A DNA stretch of 64,000 bases from positions 175,195 to 239,194 of the forward strand of contig NZ_JAHKPS010000022.1 of the NCBI RefSeq assembly GCF_018860565.1, in the 5' to 3' direction. Source of the DNA: Winogradskyella psychrotolerans (GTDB lineage Bacteria; Bacteroidota; Bacteroidia; Flavobacteriales; Flavobacteriaceae). Both the position numbers and the translations under genes were made by a program. Positions 17,004-26,382 of the stretch are shown piece after piece. Numbering within the stretch: the first letter of the stretch is position 1; each line of letters opens with the position of its first letter. Under the pieces are notes generated by a model, which was not told the origin of the DNA, ran no database searches, and was given only the letters and a program-made list of their open reading frames with translations.

Positions 17004-20000
17004 ATGAGCAATTTCGAAACCATAAAACAAAAACTAGAGCAATTCATTAAAAGGTACTACACCAATGAATTATTAAAAGGCGCTATCTTATTTTTCGCCA
17101 TTGGTTTGTTATACCTCATAATTACGCTTTTTGTAGAATACGTACTTTGGCTAAATCCAACTGCAAGAACCGTATTATTCTGGACATTCATCGCAGTAGA
17201 ATTAGCACTCTTCGTAAAATTCATAGCTATTCCGCTGTCACATTTATTTAAGTTAAGACAAGGCATTAATTTTGAAACGGCTTCGAAACTCATAGGAAAT
17301 CATTTTCCTGAAGTGAATGATAAATTACTAAACGTACTTCAACTTAATCAAAGCCCACAACAATCCGATTTACTATTAGCAAGCATAGAACAGAAGTCTC
17401 AAGAGTTACAACCCATTCCTTTTAAATCTGCGATTAACTTTAAATCGAATACAAAATATTTAAAATACGCAGCCATACCTATTGCAATTCTATTATTATC
17501 CTTTGTAACAGGAAAAATCAATTGGTTTAGTGATAGTTATGAGCGGGTTGTGAATTACCAAACGGCTTATGAGCCACCAGCACCTTTTCAGTTTTTTGTA
17601 TTGAACGAATCCTTACAAGCCATTGAAAATAAAGATTTTAAGCTGAATATTTCAACCGTAGGAAATGTAATTCCTGAGAATGCACAAATCCAATTCAACG
17701 GTCAATCGTACTTTTTACAGCAAGTTGGAGCTGGCGAATTTCAATACACATTCAATTTACCTAAAGAAGCTGTTGAGTTTACCTTATCAGCAAATGAAGT
17801 AACATCAAAGCCTTATAAGCTAAATGTAGTTAAAACACCAAATCTGGTCAATTTTGAAATGGTTTTAGATTATCCTGCACATACTAAAAAACAAGATGAG
17901 GTTTTAAAAAGTACAGGTTCTGCTGTAATTCCAGAAGGTACAAATGTGATTTGGAGAGCAAAAACAAAATCAACCACAGGAGTTCAAATTTATGCAGAAG
18001 ATACTCTGAGTTTTAAACCAAGCGAAAAAGGAAATTTTGAAGCCTCAAAACTCCTTTATAAAAACTATAATTACAGCATCACAACTAGTAACGATGATTT
18101 AAAAGATTACGAGAATTTAGCTTATAATATTAATGTTATCAAGGATGTTTATCCAGAGATGAAAATTAAGGTTCAAAAAGACTCAATAGACCAACAAAGT
18201 TTGTATTTCTACGGACAAGCAAGCGATGATTACGGTTTAACCAAACTACAATTGGTGTATTATCCTTCTGAGGATGAATCTAAAAAAGTAGTAGAACCAA
18301 TTAACATTTCAAAATCTAATTATAGTGAATTTGTCAGTGCATTTCCAAACCAATTCAATCTAGAAGATGGTGTAAGTTACCAATTGTATTTTGAAGTCTT
18401 TGATAACGATGCTCTTCATAATTATAAACGTACAAAAAGTTCGGTGTTTAGTTATAGAAAATTGACCAAAGACGAAGAAGAAGAGAAACAACTCAATGAG
18501 CAAAATGAAACCATAAAAGATATTAGTAAAACCTTTGATAAACTTAAAGAACAAGATAAAAAGCTCGAAGAATTATCTAAAACGCAAAAGGAAAAAGAAA
18601 GCCTCAATTTTAATGACAAAAAGAAATTTGAAGAGTTTCTTAAACGTCAGAAAAATCAGGAACAGTTGATGAAAAATTTCAACAAAAAACTACAAGATAA
18701 TTTAGAAGAATTTCAAAAGGACGAAAAGAAAGACGACCAGTTTAAAGAAGATTTAAAGGAACGTTTAAAAGAGAATGAAGAACAATTAAAGAAAGACGAA
18801 GAATTACTTAAAGAGCTTGAAAAATTAAAGGATAAAATTAATAAAGAAGAATTTACACAAAAGCTTGAAGAATTAGCAAAGCAAAACAAAAATAAGAAGC
18901 GTAGCATGAAACAGCTATTGGAATTAACCAAGCGTTTTTATGTGATGAAGAAAGCTGAAAAGGTTTCTAGTGCGTTAGAAAAACTATCTGAAAAGCAAGA
19001 AAAATTATCTGAAAAGGATAAAGAAAACACAAAAGAAGCTCAAGAAAAATTGAATGAGGAGTTTGATAAACTTCAAAAAGATTTAGAAGATTTAAAGCGT
19101 GAAGATAGACAACTTCAAAAACCAATGAAGATTGCTAGAGATGAGTTTTTAGAAGATGAAATTAAATTTGACCAAAAAGAAGCCAAAGAAGCATTAAATA
19201 AGAAAGAAGAAAGCGAATCTAAAGCGCAAGAAAAAGAAGCTCAAGAGCAGCAAAACAAAGCTAAAGACAAGCAAAAGAAAGCTGCTAAGAAGATGAAAGA
19301 AATGAGCGAAATGCTAAAAATGGCAGCTGCTGGAGGTGGAGGAGGTGGTGATCAAGCGTCTGAAGATGCAGATGCATTACGTCAAATATTAGAGAATCTT
19401 TTACTTTATTCGTTTGATCAAGAGGCTCTTATGGAAACTTTTGAGAGTATTGGTATTAATAATAATAACTACGGAAAGTACATTATTGAGCAAAGTAATT
19501 TAAGAGAGCATTTTGAACATATAGACGATAGTTTATTTGCTTTATCATTAAGACAGCCTAAAATATCTGAAAAAGTCAATTCACAAATTACTGAGGTTTA
19601 TTTTAATATTGATAAAGCCTTAGATCAACTTTCAGAAAATAGATTATACTCAGGTGTTGGTGCACAGCAATACGCAGTAACTTCTACCAATGAATTAGCG
19701 AGCTTTTTGAGTGATGTTTTAGATGATATGGAAATGGAAATGAATCCGTCAGCTGGACAAGGAGAAGGGGATTCACAATTACCAGATATCATTAAATCTC
19801 AGGAAGAGATTAATAAAGAAATGGAAGAAGGCGTAAAGAAAGGTGAAGAAGGTAAAGAGGGAGAGGAAGGAAAAGAAGGAGAAAAACCTGGTAAAGATGG
19901 TAAAGAAGGAAAAGAGGGAGAAGGAGAAAAACCAGGGGAACAAGGTAAAGCTGGAAAAGAAGGACAAGATGGAAAGAGTGGAGAGAATGGACAAAGCGGC

Positions 20001-20627
20001 CAAGAGCAAGGAAAAGGTGGTAAAGGTGGTAAAGCCGGAGAAAATGGTCAGCAAAAAGGAGAAGGTAACCAAAGTGGACAAAAAGAAGGTGGCGAGAATG
20101 GTAAAGATGGAAAAGGTGGAAAAGGTGGAAAAAACGGTAAAAATGGAGGTGATGGTACAGATGGTGATGGAGAAGGGGAGAAAAACGACGGTTATGGTGA
20201 AGGAGGAAGTGAAGAACAAAATGGCGAACTATTTAAAATTTATCAAAAACAACAGTTATTACGACAGGCTTTAGAAGATAAATTAGCCAAGGAAGGAAAA
20301 ATTGAATCTGCAGGACAATTAATCAAGCAAATGGAAGATATTGAACTCGATTTATTGAATACAGGGTTTACAAGACAGACGCTTCAAAAAATGATGGATG
20401 TACAACACCAATTATTAAAAATGGAGAATGCAACGTTTATGCAAGGTCAAGATACCAAACGTAAATCTGAAACAAATAAAGAAGAATTCAATCAAAATAA
20501 TCCAAGTCAAATTCCAACGGCAAAACAATATTTTAATACTACTGAAATGTTAAATCGTCAAGCATTACCTTTGCAAAATCATTTTAAGAAAAAAATCAGA
20601 GAGTATTTTAAGAAGGATACTGAATAA
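17004..20627 (+). CDS. DUF4175-family giant membrane protein with coiled coil and collagen-like tail
   Basis: 1207 aa. Three hydrophobic segments lie in the first ~175 residues (about 25-45, 54-74 and 150-168). A beta-rich extracytoplasmic region follows (about 190-480), with the family's YQTAYEPPAPFQFFVLN and QASDDYGLTKLQLVYY phrases. Then comes a very long K/E/Q-rich coiled coil (about 485-790), a short poly-Gly patch (AAAGGGGGGDQ), a helical domain (about 800-930), and a low-complexity tail of G-x-x-type repeats with K, E, N, D and Q (about 947-1070). A helical C-terminus ends the protein. DUF4175 proteins are widespread in Bacteroidota and often lie near stress or aerotolerance loci; function unknown. 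The next gene starts 61 bp downstream and could be cotranscribed. Confidence 0.85.
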   Translation: MSNFETIKQKLEQFIKRYYTNELLKGAILFFAIGLLYLIITLFVEYVLWLNPTARTVLFWTFIAVELALFVKFIAIPLSHLFKLRQGINFETASKLIGNHFPEVNDKLLNVLQLNQSPQQSDLLLASIEQKSQELQPIPFKSAINFKSNTKYLKYAAIPIAILLLSFVTGKINWFSDSYERVVNYQTAYEPPAPFQFFVLNESLQAIENKDFKLNISTVGNVIPENAQIQFNGQSYFLQQVGAGEFQYTFNLPKEAVEFTLSANEVTSKPYKLNVVKTPNLVNFEMVLDYPAHTKKQDEVLKSTGSAVIPEGTNVIWRAKTKSTTGVQIYAEDTLSFKPSEKGNFEASKLLYKNYNYSITTSNDDLKDYENLAYNINVIKDVYPEMKIKVQKDSIDQQSLYFYGQASDDYGLTKLQLVYYPSEDESKKVVEPINISKSNYSEFVSAFPNQFNLEDGVSYQLYFEVFDNDALHNYKRTKSSVFSYRKLTKDEEEEKQLNEQNETIKDISKTFDKLKEQDKKLEELSKTQKEKESLNFNDKKKFEEFLKRQKNQEQLMKNFNKKLQDNLEEFQKDEKKDDQFKEDLKERLKENEEQLKKDEELLKELEKLKDKINKEEFTQKLEELAKQNKNKKRSMKQLLELTKRFYVMKKAEKVSSALEKLSEKQEKLSEKDKENTKEAQEKLNEEFDKLQKDLEDLKREDRQLQKPMKIARDEFLEDEIKFDQKEAKEALNKKEESESKAQEKEAQEQQNKAKDKQKKAAKKMKEMSEMLKMAAAGGGGGGDQASEDADALRQILENLLLYSFDQEALMETFESIGINNNNYGKYIIEQSNLREHFEHIDDSLFALSLRQPKISEKVNSQITEVYFNIDKALDQLSENRLYSGVGAQQYAVTSTNELASFLSDVLDDMEMEMNPSAGQGEGDSQLPDIIKSQEEINKEMEEGVKKGEEGKEGEEGKEGEKPGKDGKEGKEGEGEKPGEQGKAGKEGQDGKSGENGQSGQEQGKGGKGGKAGENGQQKGEGNQSGQKEGGENGKDGKGGKGGKNGKNGGDGTDGDGEGEKNDGYGEGGSEEQNGELFKIYQKQQLLRQALEDKLAKEGKIESAGQLIKQMEDIELDLLNTGFTRQTLQKMMDVQHQLLKMENATFMQGQDTKRKSETNKEEFNQNNPSQIPTAKQYFNTTEMLNRQALPLQNHFKKKIREYFKKDTE

Positions 20628-20688
20628 TATGATTTAATGCTTTCCTGTAATTTTCAATACAAAGTAATAATTCTAACATCGTTTAGAC

Positions 20689-22098
20689 ATGAAAATATTA
20701 ATGGCGTTTTTTATTTCGGTTTGTTCTTTTGCTAATCATCCCAGCTATGATCCTGTAAATAAAATTGAAATTGATGAAAAGTATAAAGTAGAAAGTACGT
20801 TTTCAGGTAATACAGTTGGTAATGATAGTTTTCATTTAATTATAGCTAAAAATGGAGATACCAAAGACTATGATGTTATTCCTTATCTGTTTAAAGACAA
20901 TCATATTGTTAAACTAAAAACCTTTTCATTTGATAAACAGCCTGTAATCCTATCTTTTCACAATGCCAAAGATAAATTGTCATTACTCACGCAATCTAAA
21001 GTAGGTAGTTCTGAATTTATAAATATTATTGATGTCGATTTAATTTTAGGTAATTATGTTAAATCTGATAATATAGCAACGGAAGATTTTAAAGCATTAA
21101 TTAGAAAAAAGGATAAAAACTTAATTGTATTTTCTGATAAGAAAAGTGTAAGAATTATAGAGGCTAAAGATGCAAATACATTACAGACTATTACAGTGAG
21201 TTCTGACGCTTCTTCTGCTGAATTCTTAGCGTCGCTTTCAGAAAATAGTGTTGAGGCTATAAATAACGATGAATTTGTTTCTAACGGCTCTATAAGTGCT
21301 TTTAGAGCTTATAGCGATGGTGATAAAGTTATTATTACTGAAGAAAATATTAAAGAAGCAATAACTAATGCTCTTCAGATTCCCCTTAATCAAGGCAATG
21401 AAGTTAGTGCTCAATTTAAAACCTTTGGTGGTAAAACCAAGGATAGTAAAATAAAGAAAAGTACATCTTATATAAATAACGATAAATTATACCAACTTAA
21501 AATCGGTAAAGAAGAAGGTCAATTAAATGTTTTTGGTCTTAATGATGTTTATAATTCATCTGTAAATATTTTAGAAGTTAAACCGACAAGACACGGACAA
21601 GGATTTAAAGGTATTAAAGACTTTGTTAAAAATGCTTCTAAGAAGTTTAATGAACCTACAGTTACTATAAATAGCACTAAGAATGGTAAATTAAAGGTAA
21701 GGTTCGATTTTGTAAATAAAAACCTATACAATTACCACTATAATTGGTGGTGGCATCACCAATGGCACATGCAACAGATGCAGCATTTTCAAATGATTAA
21801 TCAACAACAAATGCGGAACTCTATTCCTAGTTTTGGACCTTCTGAACCATTGGATTATTTTTTTGTAGCACAAGAGAATTCTTTTTTTGAAATTACTTTA
21901 GATCTTGCAGGTAAGATTGTAGAAGATGAAAATGATGAAAGTGTATACCCTAATTTAAACAAAAAGACCTACATCAAACCTTTAAATGATAACAAAAAGT
22001 TGAAGCATACTTCTACTGTATTTACACAAGATAATTTTCGATATATCGCTTATGATAAGCGTAACAAATCGTTTAATATAATTAATAAAGCATTATAA
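20689..22098 (+). CDS. Exported protein of unknown function with a W/H/M/Q-rich segment
   Basis: 469 aa. The N-terminus is a short signal peptide (MKILMAFFISVCSFA). The body alternates strands and loops with no family I recognise. Near residue 350 there is a striking segment YHYNWWWHHQWHMQQMQHF. Aromatic/His-rich stretches of this kind can bind metals, but this is only a possibility. Its stop codon directly abuts the ybeY start, so it is in an operon with ybeY and probably with the DUF4175 gene upstream. Confidence 0.65.
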   Translation: MKILMAFFISVCSFANHPSYDPVNKIEIDEKYKVESTFSGNTVGNDSFHLIIAKNGDTKDYDVIPYLFKDNHIVKLKTFSFDKQPVILSFHNAKDKLSLLTQSKVGSSEFINIIDVDLILGNYVKSDNIATEDFKALIRKKDKNLIVFSDKKSVRIIEAKDANTLQTITVSSDASSAEFLASLSENSVEAINNDEFVSNGSISAFRAYSDGDKVIITEENIKEAITNALQIPLNQGNEVSAQFKTFGGKTKDSKIKKSTSYINNDKLYQLKIGKEEGQLNVFGLNDVYNSSVNILEVKPTRHGQGFKGIKDFVKNASKKFNEPTVTINSTKNGKLKVRFDFVNKNLYNYHYNWWWHHQWHMQQMQHFQMINQQQMRNSIPSFGPSEPLDYFFVAQENSFFEITLDLAGKIVEDENDESVYPNLNKKTYIKPLNDNKKLKHTSTVFTQDNFRYIAYDKRNKSFNIINKAL

Positions 22099-22509
22099 AT
22101 GATTAGTTTTAATTACGAAACCGAGTTTCTCATAAACGATGAAGCCAGTTATTCTAAATGGATTTCAGACACCATTTTAGAAGAAAATTGTAGAGAAGGA
22201 GATATTAATTATATTTTTTGTTCTGATGATTATTTGCATAAATTGAATGTAGATTTTCTAAATCACGACACTTTAACTGACGTTATTAGTTTTGATTATT
22301 CCGTGGGAAAAGAACTACATGGCGAAATTTATATATCAGTAGACAGAGTCAAGGAAAATGCTTTAGATTTTAAAGTTTCTCTTAAAGAAGAAATGGCTCG
22401 TGTTATGATTCATGGCGTTTTGCATTATTGTGGTTATAAGGATAAATCTGAAGCTGATGAAAAGCTTATGCGTTCAAAAGAAGATTACTACTTAGCCAAA
22501 CGAAAGTAG
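22099..22509 (+). CDS. ybeY: Endoribonuclease YbeY
   Basis: 136 aa, normal for the family. It is the zinc-dependent RNase needed for 16S rRNA 3'-end maturation and ribosome quality control. The family strands INYIFCSDDYLHKLNVDFLNHDTLTDVISF and the metal motif HGVLHYCGYKD (about residues 110-120) are visible. In the textbook motif H-G-x-L-H-x-x-G-Y-D-H the third ligand is His; here that place is Asp. It starts immediately after the upstream gene's stop. Confidence 0.95.
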   Translation: MISFNYETEFLINDEASYSKWISDTILEENCREGDINYIFCSDDYLHKLNVDFLNHDTLTDVISFDYSVGKELHGEIYISVDRVKENALDFKVSLKEEMARVMIHGVLHYCGYKDKSEADEKLMRSKEDYYLAKRK

Positions 22510-22525
22510 ACTTGTGTTTTCATTG

Positions 22526-22533
22526 TATATTTG
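22526..22533 (+). promoter_or_regulatory. -7 promoter box of mnmG
   Basis: TATATTTG, 58 bp before the mnmG ATG. The first parS-like palindrome lies between this box and the gene. Confidence 0.5.
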
Positions 22534-22559
22534 CAGCCGCAAAAAATTTAATAGTATAA

Positions 22560-22575
22560 TGTTCCACGTGGAACA
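22560..22575. promoter_or_regulatory. parS-like ParB-binding site, upstream of mnmG
   Basis: TGTTCCACGTGGAACA is a perfect 16-bp palindrome fitting the parS consensus TGTTnCACGTGnAACA. It is intergenic, in the predicted mnmG leader. Confidence 0.75.
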
Positions 22576-22590
22576 AAAATAGATTTCAAT

Positions 22591-24462
22591 ATGTTTAATG
22601 AAGAGTATGATGTTATAGTTGTTGGTGCAGGTCACGCAGGAAGTGAAGCTGCAGCAGCTGCTGCAAATATGGGAAGCAAAACATTATTGATTACCATGAA
22701 CCTTCAAAATATTGCACAGATGTCTTGCAATCCTGCAATGGGAGGTATTGCAAAAGGACAAATTGTAAGAGAAATTGATGCACTTGGAGGTTATAGCGGA
22801 ATTGTATCAGATACATCTGCAATTCAATTTAAGATGCTTAATAAATCTAAAGGACCTGCAATGTGGAGTCCAAGAGTGCAATCCGATAGAATGCGTTTTG
22901 CTGAAGATTGGAGAATGCTCTTAGAGGGAACTGAAAACCTCGATTTTTATCAAGAAATGGTTTCTGGCTTATTAGTAGAAAACCATAAAGTTGTAGGTGT
23001 AAAAACATCGCTTGGTGTCGAAGTAAAAGCGAAATCCGTAGTGCTTACTAATGGGACATTTTTAAATGGACTAATTCATATTGGAGATAAAAACTTTGGT
23101 GGAGGTAGAGCAGGTGAAAGAGCAGCAACCGGAATTACAGAACAACTCGTTAATTTAGGTTTTGAATCTGGCCGAATGAAAACAGGAACACCTCCAAGAG
23201 TCGATGGACGTTCTTTAGATTTTTCTAAAATGATAGAACAACCTGGAGATGAAGATCCGCAAAAGTTTTCATATTTAGATGTTACAAAACCACTAACTCA
23301 TCAGCGTTCTTGTCATATGTCTTATACCAGTGAATTGGTTCATGATTTATTACGCGAAGGGTTTGATCGCTCACCAATGTTTAATGGACGAATTAAAAGT
23401 GTTGGACCAAGATATTGTCCATCTATTGAAGATAAGATTAATCGATTTGCAGATAAAGATAGGCATCAATTATTTGTAGAACCTGAAGGTTGGAATACTT
23501 GTGAATATTATATTAATGGTTTCTCAACGTCCTTGCCAGAAGATGTACAATTTAAAGCTTTGCGTTCTGTGGTTGGTTTTGAAAATGTAAAGTTCTTTAG
23601 ACCAGGTTATGCTATAGAATACGATTATTTTCCACCAACACAATTAAAACATACTTTAGAAACTAAGTTAGTAGAGGGCTTGTATTTTGCTGGACAAATT
23701 AATGGTACTACAGGTTATGAAGAAGCAGCGTCTCAAGGTTTGATGGCTGGTATTAATGCAAGTTTAAAAGTACAAGAAAAGGAAGCGTTTACATTGCAAC
23801 GTGACGAAGCTTATATAGGTGTTTTAATAGATGATTTAATCACTAAAGGTACAGAAGAGCCTTATAGGATGTTTACGTCACGTGCAGAGTATAGAACATT
23901 ATTAAGGCAAGATAATGCAGATTTTAGATTAACACCTAAAGGTTATGCTTTAGGTTTAGCTTCAGAAAAACGTTTAAAACGTATGGAAGAAAAGCAATCT
24001 AAATCTGAAGCCTTTGTTCAGTTTTTTAGAGATACTAGTGTTACTCCAGAAGAGGCAAATCCTGTTTTAGAATCTAAAAATTCAGCAGCTGTTAAACAAC
24101 AAGATAAGATGTTTAAGTTGTATGCTAGACCAAATATTACTATAGATGATGTTCGTAAATTTGAGTCTGTAGAAAACTATATTCAGAATAATGATTTAGA
24201 TACAGAGATTATTGAGCAGACTGAAATTCAAGTTAAATATGCGGGCTATATTGAAAAGGAAAAGAATAACGCCGATAAATTAAATAGACTAGAGAACTTA
24301 AAAATTCCTGTAGGTTTTGATTATTCAAAACTAAAATCAATGAGCATAGAAGCGCGACAAAAATTAGAGAAAATACAACCTGTAACTATTTCTCAAGCGT
24401 CTCGAATTAGTGGAGTAAATCCAAATGATATTTCTGTTTTGTTGGTTTATTTAGGACGTTAA
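22591..24462 (+). CDS. mnmG: tRNA uridine-5-carboxymethylaminomethyl synthesis enzyme MnmG
   Basis: 623 aa, the usual length. With MnmE it installs the cmnm5 group on the wobble uridine of several tRNAs, using FAD and NADH. The N-terminal FAD-binding motif VVGAGHAGSEAA is at residues 11-22, followed by the family signatures MSCNPAMGGIAKGQ and TGTPPRVDGRSLDF, the GQINGTTGYEEAA block near residue 370, and the helical C-terminal domain that contacts MnmE. mnmG (gidA) is often near the origin in bacteria, and here it is bracketed by two parS-like sites. Confidence 0.97.
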   Translation: MFNEEYDVIVVGAGHAGSEAAAAAANMGSKTLLITMNLQNIAQMSCNPAMGGIAKGQIVREIDALGGYSGIVSDTSAIQFKMLNKSKGPAMWSPRVQSDRMRFAEDWRMLLEGTENLDFYQEMVSGLLVENHKVVGVKTSLGVEVKAKSVVLTNGTFLNGLIHIGDKNFGGGRAGERAATGITEQLVNLGFESGRMKTGTPPRVDGRSLDFSKMIEQPGDEDPQKFSYLDVTKPLTHQRSCHMSYTSELVHDLLREGFDRSPMFNGRIKSVGPRYCPSIEDKINRFADKDRHQLFVEPEGWNTCEYYINGFSTSLPEDVQFKALRSVVGFENVKFFRPGYAIEYDYFPPTQLKHTLETKLVEGLYFAGQINGTTGYEEAASQGLMAGINASLKVQEKEAFTLQRDEAYIGVLIDDLITKGTEEPYRMFTSRAEYRTLLRQDNADFRLTPKGYALGLASEKRLKRMEEKQSKSEAFVQFFRDTSVTPEEANPVLESKNSAAVKQQDKMFKLYARPNITIDDVRKFESVENYIQNNDLDTEIIEQTEIQVKYAGYIEKEKNNADKLNRLENLKIPVGFDYSKLKSMSIEARQKLEKIQPVTISQASRISGVNPNDISVLLVYLGR

Positions 24463-24500
24463 TTCGTAAGAAAATTGAAATCTCACAATGAATATTGTAA

Positions 24501-24516
24501 TGTTCCACGTGAAACA
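24501..24516. promoter_or_regulatory. parS-like ParB-binding site, downstream of mnmG
   Basis: TGTTCCACGTGAAACA matches the classical parS consensus TGTTnCACGTGAAACA at every fixed position. It lies 38 bp after the mnmG stop. Confidence 0.8.
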
Positions 24517-24606
24517 ATTGTATAAAACGCCCACTTGGTGCTTCGCTCGTTAGTTGCGAAACATGAATTATTTTGTTTCGAGACTAATCTTTGAGGGGTA
24601 ATTTAA

Positions 24607-24717
24607 ATATTCAAAATTGAACTAACTGAATATAAAAAATGGATTTATGACAAATTGTTTGTTATTAGAAATCCGAAAAATAGTGATAAAACCATTGTTC
24701 TCTTGAAGGGGTTTTAA
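24607..24717 (+). other. Possible gene remnant (36 codons, no start)
   Basis: Between stops, this frame reads like protein (ELTEYKKWIYDKLF, then NPKNSDKTIVLL) but has no ATG or plausible alternative start with a ribosome site. It may be the 3' scrap of a lost gene, or chance. The rest of the gap to 24740 holds only a GC-richer patch near 24520-24560. Confidence 0.25.
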
Positions 24718-24740
24718 GGGTGTAAAATTAGATAAGGTTA

Positions 24741-25241
24741 ATGGCAGATCTTAATACTGAAAACATTGTTGATATAGAACCCTATAGTTTTACTAATTAT
24801 TTGGTGAATTCCTTTCTTAGTATTTTTGGTTGGATGTTTGTTGCTTTTGTTCTTTCAATTTTTATTTCAGGTAATGCATCAAATCAAGTAACTATATTGT
24901 TGTTTTATATTGGTGTCGTTTTTGTATTACTAGCTTTAAATTTAATAGCTGGTTTTAGGCGACCTTATATTTACATATATAGTATGGTAATTGATAATGA
25001 CATTGTCACAATAAAATATCTAAGACTTTTTAAAAGGCAATTAATGACTGTTAATATTAATGACCTAGAAGTAAGGTTAGAAAAACAAGGACAGAAAAAT
25101 TTCGCTTTAATTATAGTTGGTTTAATAGGTGAACATACCTTTCATATCAAACAAACTGAAGTACATCAATGGAAAAAAAAGTTATTAAGTACTACTTTTG
25201 AAAAATTATCTGACATAATTACACCAAGAACAATACACTAA
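24741..25241 (+). CDS. Membrane protein of unknown function
   Basis: 166 aa. Two membrane helices (about residues 24-44 and 52-72, SIFGWMFVAFVLSIFIS and ILLFYIGVVFVLLALNLIAG) are followed by a soluble beta-rich domain of about 90 residues (VIDNDIVTIKYLRLFKRQLMTVN and on). The arrangement is like small bacterial PH-like membrane proteins, but no family is recognised. It lies 24 bp before the methyltransferase gene and is probably cotranscribed with it. Confidence 0.65.
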   Translation: MADLNTENIVDIEPYSFTNYLVNSFLSIFGWMFVAFVLSIFISGNASNQVTILLFYIGVVFVLLALNLIAGFRRPYIYIYSMVIDNDIVTIKYLRLFKRQLMTVNINDLEVRLEKQGQKNFALIIVGLIGEHTFHIKQTEVHQWKKKLLSTTFEKLSDIITPRTIH

Positions 25242-25265
25242 TTATTATATCATATTCTTAAATTC

Positions 25266-26126
25266 GTGCCCAAAACAACAAGAACATATCTTACTCTAAA
25301 AGACCATTCTGTTTCCCAACAAGAGTTCCAATTATTATATAATAAGGAGCTCGATATGCTAGAAACATATCCACAGCCAGAAGGTGAAAAATTATCCGAA
25401 TATTATAAAAGTGAAGACTATATTTCGCATACAGATACGAAGCGAAATCTATTAGAATTTGCTTATCATAAAGTGAGAGAAATTTCTTTAAAACGAAAAT
25501 TGAAATTAATCAATTCGTTTCAATCCGAAACTAAAGTACTTTTAGATATTGGATGCGGAACAGGAGATTTTTTGCAAACGGCTTTAAATAATAATTGGAA
25601 GGTTACGGGAATTGAACCCAACGATAGTGCGCGGCAAATTGCAAATTCTAAAACCAACAATTCTGTTTTTAGTACAGAAGAATTATTAAAATTGAAACCT
25701 CAGAGTTTTGATGTTATTACACTTTGGCATGTTTTAGAACATTTGCCAAATTTAGAAATGCATACGGCATTGTTAAAATCACTTTTAAAACCAAATGGTA
25801 CTTTGGTCATTGCTGTTCCTAATTATAAAAGTTACGATGCGGAGTATTATAAAAACTTTTGGGCAGCATATGATGTGCCAAGACACCTTTGGCATTTTTC
25901 TAAAAATTCGATTTCAAAATTATTTAGTAAAGAACATATGGAATTGGTGAATCTGTTGCCAATGAAATTTGATGCCTATTATGTATGTCTACTTTCAGAA
26001 AAATATAAATCTGGTGTTATGAACCCAATCAAAGCATTTTGGATTGGATGGCAATCAAATCGTAAAGCAAATCGATCAAAAGAGTATTCTTCGCACATTT
26101 ATGTCTTAAAGAACGCTAATTCTTAA
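25266..26126 (+). CDS. Class I SAM-dependent methyltransferase
   Basis: 286 aa from a GTG start; no ATG is available before the conserved region (next Met is about 35 residues in). The SAM-binding motif I is VLLDIGCGTGDFL near residue 100, followed by VTGIEPN and the motif IV-like DVITLWHVLEHLPN. The C-terminal part (HLWHFSKNSISKLF) is typical of the Methyltransf_23 group. The N-terminal LTLKDHSVSQQEF...LDMLETYPQP segment resembles the region of flavobacterial members found near mnmG. The substrate is unknown. Confidence 0.85.
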   Translation: MPKTTRTYLTLKDHSVSQQEFQLLYNKELDMLETYPQPEGEKLSEYYKSEDYISHTDTKRNLLEFAYHKVREISLKRKLKLINSFQSETKVLLDIGCGTGDFLQTALNNNWKVTGIEPNDSARQIANSKTNNSVFSTEELLKLKPQSFDVITLWHVLEHLPNLEMHTALLKSLLKPNGTLVIAVPNYKSYDAEYYKNFWAAYDVPRHLWHFSKNSISKLFSKEHMELVNLLPMKFDAYYVCLLSEKYKSGVMNPIKAFWIGWQSNRKANRSKEYSSHIYVLKNANS

Positions 26127-26306
26127 TATAAGCAACGCTGTTTTTGTATCGTAGCTATAAATGTGTAATTATATTGTAAAATTTTAAAGTGTGCTTAAAA
26201 CGCTTTATTTAGCTTCGTTTTTAATTGATTTTTAAAATAACAAGAAGAAATTTCTATAGAAAACATCAATACATAAAAAATAGAGGAAATCACTAACTAA
26301 CTTTTA

Positions 26307-26314
26307 TACATTTG
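26307..26314 (+). promoter_or_regulatory. -7 promoter box of the OmpH-like gene
   Basis: TACATTTG, 69 bp before the ATG at 26383. Confidence 0.45.
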
Positions 26315-26382
26315 CAAAAATTAAATTAAAGTAGAAAAATGAAAGTTTGATGCTTTCACAAACAATTAAACAATAAAATAAA

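Noticed and set aside
19779-20274. Long open frames on both strands inside the DUF4175 gene tail
   Set aside because: They come from the purine-rich low-complexity DNA of the G-x-x tail and have no natural composition or start context.
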